Shown here: positions 17,217 through 25,082 of the stretch, one piece after another
How positions within the stretch are numbered: position 1 is the stretch's first letter
Layout of the letters: each line of letters starts with the position of its first letter
Origin: Streptomyces curacoi
GTDB lineage: Bacteria; Actinomycetota; Actinomycetes; Streptomycetales; Streptomycetaceae
Length of the DNA: 64,000 nucleotides
Assembly (NCBI RefSeq): GCF_001513975.1
Contig: NZ_KQ947987.1
Location: forward strand, 124,001 to 188,000
Direction of reading: 5' to 3'
Notes under the pieces: generated by a model
What the model was told of the DNA's origin: nothing
The model's database searches: none
The model's input: the letters and a program-made list of their open reading frames with translations, nothing else
Made by a program: the position numbers and the translations under genes

Positions 17217-18041
17217 GTGACCGACGCCCTCGACCCTCTGCACACGGAACTGCTCACCCTGGCCCAGGAGGCCGCCCGCCGCGCGGGCGAGCTGCTGCGC
17301 GACGGCCGCCCGGCCGACCTCGCGGTCGCCGCGACCAAGTCGAGCCCGATCGACGTGGTCACGGAGATGGACATCGCCGCCGAGAAGCTGATCACCGACC
17401 TGATCTCCGAGCACCGCCCGGACGACGGCTTCCTCGGCGAGGAGGGCGCCTCCACCGACGGCACGAGCGGCGTCCGCTGGGTGATCGACCCCCTCGACGG
17501 CACGGTCAACTACCTGTACGGCCTGCCGACCTGGGCCGTCTCCATCGCCGCCGAGCAGGACGGCGAGCCGGTCGTCGGGGTGGTCGCGGTTCCGATGCGC
17601 GGCGAGACGTTCCACGCGGTGCGGGGCGGGGGCGCGTGGGCGACCGGGGCGTGGGACGGCGAGCGCAGGCTCGGGTGCCGGCCCGCGGCCCCTCTGGACC
17701 AGGCCCTGGTCTCGACCGGCTTCAACTACGTCACCGCGGTCCGCAGCCACCAGGCCGACGTGGCCCAGCAGCTGATCCCGCTGCTCCGCGACATCCGCCG
17801 CGGCGGCTCGGCCGCGATCGACCTGTGCGACCTGGCCGCGGGACGGCTGGACGGGTACTACGAGCGGGGCCTCAACGCCTGGGACCTCGCTGCGGGCGAC
17901 CTCATCGCCCGGGAGGCGGGCGCCCTGACCGGTGGGCGGCCCGGAGAGCGGCCGTCACGTGACCTGGCGGTCGCCGCGACGCCGGGGGTGTTCGAGCCGC
18001 TGCAGCGGCTCCTGGAGGACTTCGGGGCCTGGCACGACTGA
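17217..18041 (+). CDS. Inositol-monophosphatase-family phosphatase
   Basis: 274 residues. Lithium-sensitive phosphatase motifs: FLGEEGA, WVIDPLDGTVNYLYG (metal-binding DPLDGT) and LNAWDLAAGDLIAREAGA (WD motif). Members dephosphorylate inositol phosphates, histidinol phosphate or fructose-1,6-bisphosphate; the exact substrate is not clear. GTG at 17217 is preceded by GAGGAG; it sits 8 bases after hemH, so the two form an operon. Confidence 0.9.
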   Translation: MTDALDPLHTELLTLAQEAARRAGELLRDGRPADLAVAATKSSPIDVVTEMDIAAEKLITDLISEHRPDDGFLGEEGASTDGTSGVRWVIDPLDGTVNYLYGLPTWAVSIAAEQDGEPVVGVVAVPMRGETFHAVRGGGAWATGAWDGERRLGCRPAAPLDQALVSTGFNYVTAVRSHQADVAQQLIPLLRDIRRGGSAAIDLCDLAAGRLDGYYERGLNAWDLAAGDLIAREAGALTGGRPGERPSRDLAVAATPGVFEPLQRLLEDFGAWHD

Positions 18042-18211
18042 CGCGGGCGGGGCTGCGGAAGCGGTCCGGTAGCCGGGGTGCCGAACATTTGGCTCGTTCG
18101 CCTACGGGGCGCCACATGCCCCTACGGCTCTCTCGCGGCCGGTGTCGTCGGCCCAGTGAGGTCGGTGGGCACTCGCCGTTGGCCGGGCAGGCAGGCAGAC
18201 AGACCGGCACG

Positions 18212-18250
18212 CAGCAGGCCCCCGGCGCTGGATTCGCCGGGGGCCTGCTG
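18212..18250 (-). terminator. Terminator of the 57-residue protein gene
   Basis: A perfect 16-bp stem, CAGCAGGCCCCCGGCG (18212-18227) with its complement (18235-18250), around a 7-nt loop. It lies 17 bases after the minus-strand stop. Confidence 0.8.
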
Positions 18251-18267
18251 TCGCGCTCACGAGCCGA

Positions 18268-18441
18268 TCAGACGCTGGTCGCGCCGACTTCCACACCATG
18301 CTCGGCGGCGAGGCGGCGCAGGTCGTCGAGCTCGCCCTGCTCCACCTCGACGAGGAAGTCGTCGCCCTCGTCACGAGCCCGCGTCAGGTCGGACTCGGTC
18401 GCCCTTATGCGCTGCAGAAGTCCTGCGGTGAATGCGTCCAT
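18268..18441 (-). CDS. Small conserved protein, 57 residues, unknown function
   Basis: 57 residues, acidic and helical: starts MDAFTAGLLQRIRATESDL and continues with Glu/Asp-rich helix segments, suggesting a helical hairpin. ATG at 18441 has GAGGGGG 6 bases upstream. I recall similar short proteins at this place in other Streptomyces but no function. A strong terminator closes the gene. It is divergent from cutR. A longer in-frame extension upstream is Arg-rich and not protein-like. Confidence 0.75.
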   Translation of the reverse strand: MDAFTAGLLQRIRATESDLTRARDEGDDFLVEVEQGELDDLRRLAAEHGVEVGATSV

Positions 18442-18857
18442 GCTGCGCCCCCTCGTCCTGGGTCGGTGGGTCGGTGGCACGGGGGTGTGCCGTTCGGAAG
18501 GGGCGATCACGTCTCCGGTAGGTGCCCAGCGCTGCCCTGCCGGGCGGCGACGGTGCCGGACACCCACGCCCACTCTGCGGAAAGCGGATCGCTTCGTACC
18601 GCATGGTGGTGCGGCACAAGCAGAGCGTGATCGCGGGGTGTACAAGCCGTCCTCCCCCCGCTCTCTTCCGCGGAAACCTCGACCGGACGAGAAAAATTCG
18701 CATTCCCCGGCTTCACACCTGTCCTTCATTGCCCGCTCACCGTCTTACCGCCGACTTATGGCGGAAAAGGGCAGGATGGAGGCTGAGGAACCCCGCCAAC
18801 ACCCTGCCCGCGCGCAAGATCAGCGCTACGCGGGTGGACACAGGAAGGACAAGCGAC
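18442..18857. other. Divergent intergenic region between the 57-residue gene and cutR
   Basis: 416 bases without a gene. AT content rises near 18690-18760, as expected for promoters. The short inverted repeat CCGCC-N6-GGCGG near 18750 could bind a regulator of cutRS. The Shine-Dalgarno AGGAAGGAC before cutR marks the right end. Confidence 0.5.
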
Positions 18858-19511
18858 GTGCGCGTACTCGTCGTCGAGGACGAGCAACTGCTCGCCGATG
18901 CGGTGGCCACCGGACTGCGCCGGGAGGCCATGGCCGTCGACGTCGTGTACGACGGTGCGGCCGCCCTGGAGCGCATCGGCGTCAACGACTACGACGTGGT
19001 CGTCCTCGACCGCGACCTCCCCCTCGTGCACGGCGACGACGTCTGCCGCAAGATCGTCGAACTCGGCATGCCCACGCGCGTGCTGATGCTCACGGCGTCC
19101 GGAGACGTCAGCGATCGGGTCGAGGGCCTGGAGATCGGCGCCGACGACTATCTGCCCAAGCCCTTCGCCTTCAGCGAGCTGACCGCACGCGTGCGTGCCC
19201 TCGGCCGCCGTACGAGCCTCCCGCTGCCCCCCGTCCTGGAGCGCGCCGGCATCAAGCTGGACCCCAACCGCCGCGAGGTCTTCCGGGACGGCAAGGAGGT
19301 GCAGCTCGCGCCGAAGGAGTTCGCCGTGCTGGAGGTGCTGATGCGCAGCGAGGGCGCGGTCGTCTCCGCCGAGCAGCTCCTGGAGAAGGCCTGGGACGAG
19401 AACACCGACCCGTTCACGAACGTGGTGCGGGTGACCGTCATGACGCTGCGGCGCAAGCTGGGCGAGCCGCCCGTCATCGTCACCGTGCCCGGCTCCGGCT
19501 ACCGGATCTGA
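18858..19511 (+). CDS. cutR: CutR, OmpR-family response regulator
   Basis: 217 residues, the same length as known CutR. Receiver domain with phosphoacceptor Asp51 (VVVLDRDLPL) and Lys in DDYLPKPF; C-terminal winged helix (FAVLEVLMRSEGAVVSAEQLLEKAW, then VRVTVMTLRRKLG). GTG at 18858 follows AGGAAGGAC. CutRS was first described in S. lividans and represses actinorhodin production in S. coelicolor. The sensor gene follows 6 bases downstream. Confidence 0.95.
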   Translation: MRVLVVEDEQLLADAVATGLRREAMAVDVVYDGAAALERIGVNDYDVVVLDRDLPLVHGDDVCRKIVELGMPTRVLMLTASGDVSDRVEGLEIGADDYLPKPFAFSELTARVRALGRRTSLPLPPVLERAGIKLDPNRREVFRDGKEVQLAPKEFAVLEVLMRSEGAVVSAEQLLEKAWDENTDPFTNVVRVTVMTLRRKLGEPPVIVTVPGSGYRI

Positions 19512-19517
19512 TTCCCC

Positions 19518-20765
19518 ATGGCCGCGACGCCCGCGCCTCCCCAGGCGCCCCCGAAACCCACCTGGGACCCCCGCAGGCCGGAGCCCCCCTTCCCGTGGCT
19601 GCGCCCCACCATCCGGATACGGCTCACCCTGCTGTACGGCGGCATGTTCCTGATCGCCGGCATCCTGCTGCTGTCGATCATCTATCTGCTGGCCGCGCAG
19701 GCGATCAACACCGGCAACGAGCCGCTGTTCAAGATCGTCGGCGCCAGAGAGCTCCAGGTCACCAGCGACAACTGCCCGGCGATCAAGGCCGACAACCTGA
19801 CCTTCTCGCAGTTCAACGAGTCGATCAGCGCCTGTATCGACGACCAGCGCCGGCACGCCCTGGACAACCTCCTCAGCCGCTCCCTGCTGGCGCTCCTCGG
19901 TCTGGCGATCATCGCCTTCGCCTTCGGTTACGCCATGGCCGGCCGGGTCCTGTCGCCACTCGGCCGGATCACCCGCACCGCCCGCGCGGTGGCAGGCTCG
20001 GACCTGTCCCGCCGTATCGAGCTGGACGGACCGGACGACGAGCTGAAGGAACTGGCCGACACCTTCGACGAGATGCTGGAGCGGCTGCAGCGGGCCTTCA
20101 CCGCCCAGCAGCGGTTCGTCGGCAACGCCTCGCACGAGCTGCGCACCCCGCTCGCGATCAACCGCACGCTGTTGGAGGTGCACCTCTCCGACCCGGACGC
20201 ACCGATGGAGCTGCAGCAGCTCGGCAAGACGCTGCTGGCCACCAACGAGCGCAGCGAGCAGCTCGTCGAGGGCCTGCTGCTGCTCGCCCGCAGCGACAAC
20301 CAGATAGTCGAGCGCAAGCCGGTGGATCTCGCCGAGGTCGCCTCGCAGGCGATCGACCAGGTGCATGCGGAGGCCGAGGCCAAGGGCATCGTCATCCGGG
20401 GCGAGCAGAAGCCCGCGGTCGTCCAGGGCAACGGCGTGCTGCTGGAGCGGATCGCGCTGAACCTGGTGCAGAACGCCGTCCGCTACAACATCCCGGAGGG
20501 CGGCTGGGTCGAGGTCACCACCGAGGTCCAGCACGGGCAGGCGGTCCTCGTCGTCTCGAACACCGGGCCGGTGGTGCCGGCGTACGAGATCGACAACCTC
20601 TTCGAGCCGTTCAGACGGCTGCGTACGGAGCGTACGGGCAGCGACAAGGGGGTGGGCCTCGGCCTGTCCATCGTGCGGTCCGTGGCCCGGGCGCACGGCG
20701 GGCACATCTCGGCGCAGCCCCGCGAGGGCGGAGGACTCATGATGCGGGTCACCCTGCCCGTCTGA
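19518..20765 (+). CDS. cutS: CutS, membrane sensor histidine kinase
   Basis: 415 residues. TM1 about 35-60, an extracytoplasmic loop about 61-118, TM2 about 119-141, then HAMP, HisKA with His206 in NASHELRTPL, and HATPase (NLVQNAVRYN; GVGLGLSIVRSVARAHGG). The outer loop has exactly two cysteines, Cys86 (DNCPA) and Cys106 (SACIDD), which could form a disulfide and act as a redox or folding sensor. The ATG lacks a clear ribosome site and is probably coupled to cutR. Confidence 0.95.
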   Translation: MAATPAPPQAPPKPTWDPRRPEPPFPWLRPTIRIRLTLLYGGMFLIAGILLLSIIYLLAAQAINTGNEPLFKIVGARELQVTSDNCPAIKADNLTFSQFNESISACIDDQRRHALDNLLSRSLLALLGLAIIAFAFGYAMAGRVLSPLGRITRTARAVAGSDLSRRIELDGPDDELKELADTFDEMLERLQRAFTAQQRFVGNASHELRTPLAINRTLLEVHLSDPDAPMELQQLGKTLLATNERSEQLVEGLLLLARSDNQIVERKPVDLAEVASQAIDQVHAEAEAKGIVIRGEQKPAVVQGNGVLLERIALNLVQNAVRYNIPEGGWVEVTTEVQHGQAVLVVSNTGPVVPAYEIDNLFEPFRRLRTERTGSDKGVGLGLSIVRSVARAHGGHISAQPREGGGLMMRVTLPV

Positions 20766-20849
20766 GATCATGTGCGCCGGCACCAGCCCAGCACTCGGGG
20801 ATGTTCGCTTTGCGCGGAATTATTTGTGCGCTCCGCGAGCAGCCTCGTG

Positions 20850-20863
20850 TGTGATCGATCACA
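20850..20863. promoter_or_regulatory. Perfect 14-bp palindrome TGTGATCGATCACA upstream of the DUF4193 gene
   Basis: TGTGATCGATCACA is a perfect palindrome 111 bases upstream of the -35 box described below. Related pieces recur in the same spacer (GTGATC near 20893, TGATCAC near 20943, GATCAC near 21024). It resembles a CRP half-site pair but with 4 rather than 6 central bases. Candidate operator; the regulator is unknown. Confidence 0.45.
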
Positions 20864-20973
20864 AGGGCGGTTTTCCAGCCATCTACTCTCAGTGATCATG
20901 TGACCTGTCGGAAAGCCGGGAAAATCCGGGTTTTCAGGGGTACTGATCACGGGAAGTACACGGTGAGACGCCT

Positions 20974-21003
20974 TTGAACTGCGGCATTAGGACCGTGTAC
21001 GGT
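20974..21003 (+). promoter_or_regulatory. Likely promoter of the DUF4193 gene (TTGAAC-18-TACGGT)
   Basis: TTGAAC (20974-20979), 18-base spacer, TACGGT (20998-21003): a good fit to the housekeeping Streptomyces promoter. It implies a leader of about 160 bases. The -10 lies in an imperfect palindrome ACCGTGTACGGT. The rest of the 405-base spacer (20766-21170) holds no gene that I can support. Confidence 0.6.
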
Positions 21004-21170
21004 CCCGTTCGCCATCCAAGCCGATCACTCTTGAGGAGTCCGGTTGGGTGTCGATTGAGTAACAGACCTTGATGTGAGGCAAAATCTCCGCCTCGGGTCG
21101 GGCACAAGTCCGGCCTCTCACGCGTTACGTGCGCTGGAGACACCGCAGACACCCAGAGGGGGAGAGCGAC

Positions 21171-21467
21171 ATGGCAACGGATTACGACACCCCACGCAAG
21201 ACCGACGACGACGTCGACTCGGACAGCCTTGAAGAGCTCAAGGCCCGGCGTAACGACAAGTCGACTTCCTCTGTGGATGTCGACGAATTCGAGGCCGCCG
21301 AGGGCCTTGAGCTGCCCGGCGCCGACCTCTCCAACGAGGAGTTGGCTGTCCGAGTGCTGCCCAAGCAGCAGGACGAGTTCACTTGCATGAGCTGCTTCCT
21401 GGTGCACCACCGCAGCCAGCTGGCCCGGGAGAAGAACGGTCAGCCGATCTGCCGCGACTGCGACTGA
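21171..21467 (+). CDS. DUF4193 family zinc-ribbon protein
   Basis: 98 residues. Acidic, low-complexity N-terminal half, then a C-terminal zinc ribbon with CMSC and CRDC pairs (about residues 76-98). This matches DUF4193, a conserved actinobacterial family of unknown role, possibly linked to transcription because of its ribbon and acidic tail. GGGGGAGAG precedes the ATG. A promoter with a long leader and a palindromic candidate operator lie upstream. Confidence 0.88.
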   Translation: MATDYDTPRKTDDDVDSDSLEELKARRNDKSTSSVDVDEFEAAEGLELPGADLSNEELAVRVLPKQQDEFTCMSCFLVHHRSQLAREKNGQPICRDCD

Positions 21468-21480
21468 GGACGGGTCGGCC

Positions 21481-22443
21481 GTGACTGGCTCGACCCCTCC
21501 CCGGAAGCGCCGCTTCTCCCGACGGGGAGCGGACCAAGGGCCGTCCGACGGCCCGCAGGGCGCGCGTGACGACGAGCGGGGCTCGCCTGGTGAGGGAGCC
21601 TCGCTCGAACCGATGTCCGGAGCTGAACTCCCGGCATCGGTGGCGGATCCCGCGTCGGTCGCGAACACGGGGGTACCCCCTGCTCCGACGGCGTCGAGAG
21701 CGCGGGGGAGGGTCGCGGTGATCCGGGAGAAGGCCAGGGAAGGCGTCCGTAAGGGCGGCAGCCGGGCCAGGGCGGGTCTTGGGTACCTGGCCGACCGGAT
21801 CATCGAGAACGCCCCGCGGATCCCCGTACGGGACCTCGCGACGCTCCGCCGGCAGTTCCCGGGCCTCGGACCCGAGCAGCTCGCGGACAAGCTCGTGGCA
21901 GGCGCGGCGAACGCGAGCTCGACGGTCGGCGCCGGAGTCGGCGCGGCGGCGATGCTGCCGGTGCCGCCCGCGATGCCGGCGGAACTGGCCGCCGAGATCA
22001 CCGGTGTGGCCGCGATCGAGCTGAAGCTGATCGCCGAGCTGCACGAGGTGTACGGCCTACGCCCGCCCGGCAGTCTGAGAGAGCGCAGCGCCGCCTATCT
22101 GGCCTCGTGGTCCGAGGAGCGCGGCATCGACCCGGCCAAGCCGGCCACGATCAACGCCGCTCTCGGCGGGCAGATGAAACGTGAGCTGCGCCAGCAGATC
22201 ATGAAGCGGATGGTGCGGAACCTGCCGAACCTGATGCCCTTCATGGTGGGTGCCGCCGTGGGCGCCGTCATGAACCGCCGGGACACCAAGAAGCTCGCGG
22301 CGCGGATCCGGGCGGACCTGCGCAAGAACCAGGTGGCGTGGGACGAACTGCCGGCCCTGCCGCCGCTGGAGCGCCCGGCGCAGCCGCTGGAGATGGGTGA
22401 CGTCGCGCGGGACCCCGGGCACAAGGAACTCGGGGGCGGCTGA
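21481..22443 (+). CDS. EcsC-like protein of unknown function
   Basis: 320 residues. The N-terminal 80 residues are disordered and rich in Gly, Pro, Arg. The central part has a glycine/alanine-rich hydrophobic stretch (GAGVGAAAMLPVPPAMPAEL, about 160-180) followed by ITGVAAIELKLIAELHEVYGL, the helix seen in EcsC-family proteins, and a second hydrophobic segment (LMPFMVGAAVGAVMN). It may be peripheral to the membrane. GTG at 21481 is 13 bases after the DUF4193 stop, so both genes are in one transcript. Confidence 0.75.
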   Translation: MTGSTPPRKRRFSRRGADQGPSDGPQGARDDERGSPGEGASLEPMSGAELPASVADPASVANTGVPPAPTASRARGRVAVIREKAREGVRKGGSRARAGLGYLADRIIENAPRIPVRDLATLRRQFPGLGPEQLADKLVAGAANASSTVGAGVGAAAMLPVPPAMPAELAAEITGVAAIELKLIAELHEVYGLRPPGSLRERSAAYLASWSEERGIDPAKPATINAALGGQMKRELRQQIMKRMVRNLPNLMPFMVGAAVGAVMNRRDTKKLAARIRADLRKNQVAWDELPALPPLERPAQPLEMGDVARDPGHKELGGG

Positions 22444-22502
22444 GACCGCGGCGAACGCGAGAACAAGTCCTGACCAGGCCGGTGAAGGCCCGTTCTGGTG
22501 TG

Positions 22503-22964
22503 CTACGCCTGTGCCTTCGCCGCCCTGATCGCCTCCGCCAGGCGTTCCGGCTCCCGGGTCGACAGATACAGGTACGGCGTCGGGTCCGCGGGGTCCGTGA
22601 CCTCCACGCGCAGCGCCGTGGGGATGTAGGCGCGCAGCAGCAGGAAGGCCCGGGTGTCGGCCTTGTGGGTGCGCCAGGCGCGGGCCTCCTCCGCGTCCAG
22701 GACATGCGCCTCGCCCAGCACCCGCACCGGGATCTTCGCCTCCCCCGCGATCAGCGAGTCGCCCACCACGCGGATGCGGACCGAGCCGTACGAACTGGCC
22801 ATGACGGCCGCCGCGGCGGTGCCGCCGACCAGGCCGGCGAGCATGGGCAGCGTGCCGAAGGGCAGGACGATCAGGGCCAGGGAGACCCCTGCCAGGAACG
22901 AGATCAGCCACCAGGAGCGGGGGGCGGTGAGACGTTCTTCGTACGGGGTGGCGGAGAGCTGCAT
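22503..22964 (-). CDS. DUF3093 family membrane protein
   Basis: 153 residues. N-terminal YEERLTAPRSWW, two closely spaced membrane segments (about 20-58), then a soluble beta-rich domain ending in LYLSTREPERLAEAIRAAK. This is the DUF3093 pattern, a conserved actinobacterial family often adjacent to dut; function unknown. ATG at 22964 fits the conserved N terminus; it is divergent from the thioesterase gene with 58 bases between starts. Confidence 0.87.
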   Translation of the reverse strand: MQLSATPYEERLTAPRSWWLISFLAGVSLALIVLPFGTLPMLAGLVGGTAAAAVMASSYGSVRIRVVGDSLIAGEAKIPVRVLGEAHVLDAEEARAWRTHKADTRAFLLLRAYIPTALRVEVTDPADPTPYLYLSTREPERLAEAIRAAKAQA

Positions 22965-23008
22965 GGAGCCAAGCTTGGCACGGTGTCCTGATACCGCCGA
23001 CGCGCGGG

Positions 23009-23014
23009 TAAGGT
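23009..23014 (+). promoter_or_regulatory. Candidate -10 box (TAAGGT) for a leaderless transcript
   Basis: TAAGGT lies 8 bases before the GTG at 23023 with no ribosome site between, matching the leaderless layout. GTCCTG 18 bases upstream is a weak -35. Confidence 0.45.
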
Positions 23015-23022
23015 CTGCGGCT

Positions 23023-23607
23023 GTGAGTGGTACTTCCGCAGCTCTCAAGCCTCCGGCCGACGCCGTGAAACCGGCCCGTCACCCTGATGCTCCCGCGCCC
23101 GGTGAGCTTCTCGGCGCGCACTACGGCGAGTGTTTCGGGTGTGGCGGCGAGCAGGCCCACGGACTGCATCTGGCGGCGCGCGCCGGGGGCGGCGTCGGCA
23201 TCACCGCCGAGTTCACCGTGCAGCCCGCCCATCAGGGTGCTCCCGGCCTCGCGCACGGCGGCGTGCTCGCGACCGCCCTGGACGAGACCCTCGGCTCGCT
23301 GAACTGGCTGCTGCGCACGATCGCCGTGACCGGGCGGCTGGAGACCGACTTCGTGCGGCCGGTTCCGGTGGGCACCGTGCTGTTTTTGGAGGCCGAGGTC
23401 ACGGCGGTGGCGGGCCGCAAGATCTACTCGACCGCCACCGGGCGGATCGGCGGTCCCGACGGGCCCGTCGCCGTCCGTGCCGACGCCCTCTTCATCGAGG
23501 TGAAGGTCGACCACTTCATCGACAACGGCCGCCCGGAGGAGATCCGGGCCGCCATGAACGACCCGGACCAGGTCCGGCGTGCCCGTGCCTTCGAGGTGAA
23601 CCCGTGA
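23023..23607 (+). CDS. PaaI-type hot-dog thioesterase
   Basis: 194 residues. N-terminal CFGCG motif followed by a hot-dog domain with the PaaI signature GLAHGGVLATALDETLG (about 90-106), where His-Gly-Gly and the Asp form the active site. It hydrolyses acyl-CoA or related thioesters; substrate unknown. GTG at 23023 is chosen because the conserved region follows directly and a TAAGGT box stands 8 bases upstream. The stop codon overlaps the dut start (GTGA). Confidence 0.87.
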   Translation: MSGTSAALKPPADAVKPARHPDAPAPGELLGAHYGECFGCGGEQAHGLHLAARAGGGVGITAEFTVQPAHQGAPGLAHGGVLATALDETLGSLNWLLRTIAVTGRLETDFVRPVPVGTVLFLEAEVTAVAGRKIYSTATGRIGGPDGPVAVRADALFIEVKVDHFIDNGRPEEIRAAMNDPDQVRRARAFEVNP

Positions 23608-24155
23608 GCCGTGAGCCCGTGAACGTGCTGATCCGGCGCGTCGACCCCGACGTACCGCTTCCGACGTACGCGCATCCCGGTGACGCGGGAGCCGATCTGC
23701 GCACCACCGAGAGCCGCGAACTCAAGCCGGGGGAGCGGGCCGTACTGCCCACCGGGGTGTCTGTCGCCCTGCCGGAGGGGTACGCGGCCTTCGTGCACCC
23801 GCGGTCCGGTCTCGCCGCCCGCTGCGGTGTCGCCCTCGTGAATGCCCCGGGGACGGTTGATGCCGGGTACCGTGGGGAGATCAAGGTGATCGTGGTGAAT
23901 CTCGACCCGCATGAGAGCGTGCGGTTCGAGCGCTTCGACCGGATTGCCCAACTGGTTGTCCAGCAGGTCGAGAGGGTTCGCTTCCAGGAGGTCGCGGAGC
24001 TTCCCGATTCGGCGCGGGCCGAGGGGGGCTTCGGGTCCACCGGCGGCCATGCCGCGGTGGACGGCACAAGCGATACAAGCGGTCAGGCCGCCGATGGCGG
24101 CGCTACGGGTGGGAATCGATACGCTTCGGTCGTATCCGACCGGGAAGGACAGTGA
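23604..24155 (+). CDS. dut: dUTP diphosphatase
   Basis: 183 residues. All five dUTPase motifs are present: DAGADLRT, HPRSGLAARCG, GTVDAGYRGEI, RIAQLV and RAEGGFGSTGGH. The enzyme hydrolyses dUTP to dUMP and pyrophosphate, keeping uracil out of DNA and feeding dTMP synthesis. A C-terminal Gly/Ser-rich extension of about 35 residues is beyond the catalytic motif. GTG at 23604 overlaps the upstream stop by 4 bases; the following gene begins 1 base after its stop, so thioesterase, dut and DUF3710 form one operon. Confidence 0.95.
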   Translation: MSREPVNVLIRRVDPDVPLPTYAHPGDAGADLRTTESRELKPGERAVLPTGVSVALPEGYAAFVHPRSGLAARCGVALVNAPGTVDAGYRGEIKVIVVNLDPHESVRFERFDRIAQLVVQQVERVRFQEVAELPDSARAEGGFGSTGGHAAVDGTSDTSGQAADGGATGGNRYASVVSDREGQ

Positions 24156-24156
24156 C

Positions 24157-24915
24157 GTGTTCGGACGTCGCAAGAAGAAGGGTGCCGCCGAGGACGCGGC
24201 CGGCGAGCCCGAGCAGGTCGTCGACATCGACACTGAGGCGGACGACGACGGCACGCGCGAGCGCGTACGGCTCGAGCCGGAACCGCGGCCCGACGGGCCC
24301 TGGGACAGCTCCGAGGTGCGTGATCCCGCCGAGGGCCGCGTCGACCTGGGCGGCCTGTTCGTGCCGGGCGTCGACGGCATGGAGCTGCGGGTGGAGGTCG
24401 CCGGGGACGCGATCGTCGCGGCGACCGTCGTGCTGCGCGACAGCGCCATCCAGCTGCAGGCCTTCGCCGCGCCCAAGCGCGAGGGCATCTGGGGCGAGGT
24501 ACGCGAGGAGATCGGCACGGGTATCACCCAGCAGGGTGGCATCGTCGACGAGGTCGAGGGGCCCCTGGGCTGGGAGCTGCGGGCCCAGGTGCCGGTGCAG
24601 CTGCCGGACGGCACGGGCGGTTTCCAGGTCGTGCGGTTCGTCGGCGTGGACGGTCCCCGCTGGTTCCTGCGCGGGGTGATCTCGGGCCAGGGCGCGGTGC
24701 AGCCGCAGGCCGCCGGGCTGCTTGAGCAGATCTTCCGGGACACGGTCGTGGTCCGCGGCGAGGGCCCGATGGCGCCCCGCGACCCGATCGTCCTGAAGCT
24801 GCCGAACGACGCCCAGATGGTTCCCGAGGGCGTTCAGCAGGAGGAGGCGGGTTCGCGCTTCTCCGGCGGCATGGGCCAGCTCCAGCGCGGGCCGGAGATC
24901 ACCGAGGTGCGATAG
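24157..24915 (+). CDS. DUF3710 family protein
   Basis: 252 residues. Basic start (FGRRKKKG), acidic linker, then a conserved domain with VDLGGLFVPGVDGMELRVE, PKREGIWGEVREEI and GPRWFLRGVISG (about 60-200). This is DUF3710, an actinobacterial family usually encoded right after dut; its biochemical role is unknown. GTG at 24157 follows GGGAAGGAC. A terminator lies 23 bases downstream of the stop. Confidence 0.9.
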   Translation: MFGRRKKKGAAEDAAGEPEQVVDIDTEADDDGTRERVRLEPEPRPDGPWDSSEVRDPAEGRVDLGGLFVPGVDGMELRVEVAGDAIVAATVVLRDSAIQLQAFAAPKREGIWGEVREEIGTGITQQGGIVDEVEGPLGWELRAQVPVQLPDGTGGFQVVRFVGVDGPRWFLRGVISGQGAVQPQAAGLLEQIFRDTVVVRGEGPMAPRDPIVLKLPNDAQMVPEGVQQEEAGSRFSGGMGQLQRGPEITEVR

Positions 24916-24938
24916 CGCTGCCACTGGGCAGAGCGGGC

Positions 24939-24973
24939 AAGGGCCGTATCCCCCCACGGGGTTGCGGCCCTTT
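24939..24973 (+). terminator. Terminator of the dut operon
   Basis: AAGGGCCG (24939-24946) pairs with CGGCCCTT (24965-24972), large loop with an inner CCCC/GGGG pairing, followed by TCTC. Confidence 0.7.
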
Positions 24974-25082
24974 CTCATGCGCCAACCCTTGACGGCTCAT
25001 TGGTCTGTACCTAACGTCTGCGGCCATCGCGAGCGTTCAAAGAGACGCTCATTGTTCACGTACGAGAACGGATGGCCCCCGT

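Noticed and set aside
18089..20854. Very long open frame overlapping cutR and cutS in another frame
   Set aside because: Arg/Pro/Gly-rich composition, spans several real genes on the same strand, and cutRS have clear domains.
22444..22502. Terminator between the EcsC-like and DUF3093 genes
   Set aside because: Only broken pairing (GGCC-N6-GGCC and AGAAC/GTTCT) without a T-run; too weak to list.
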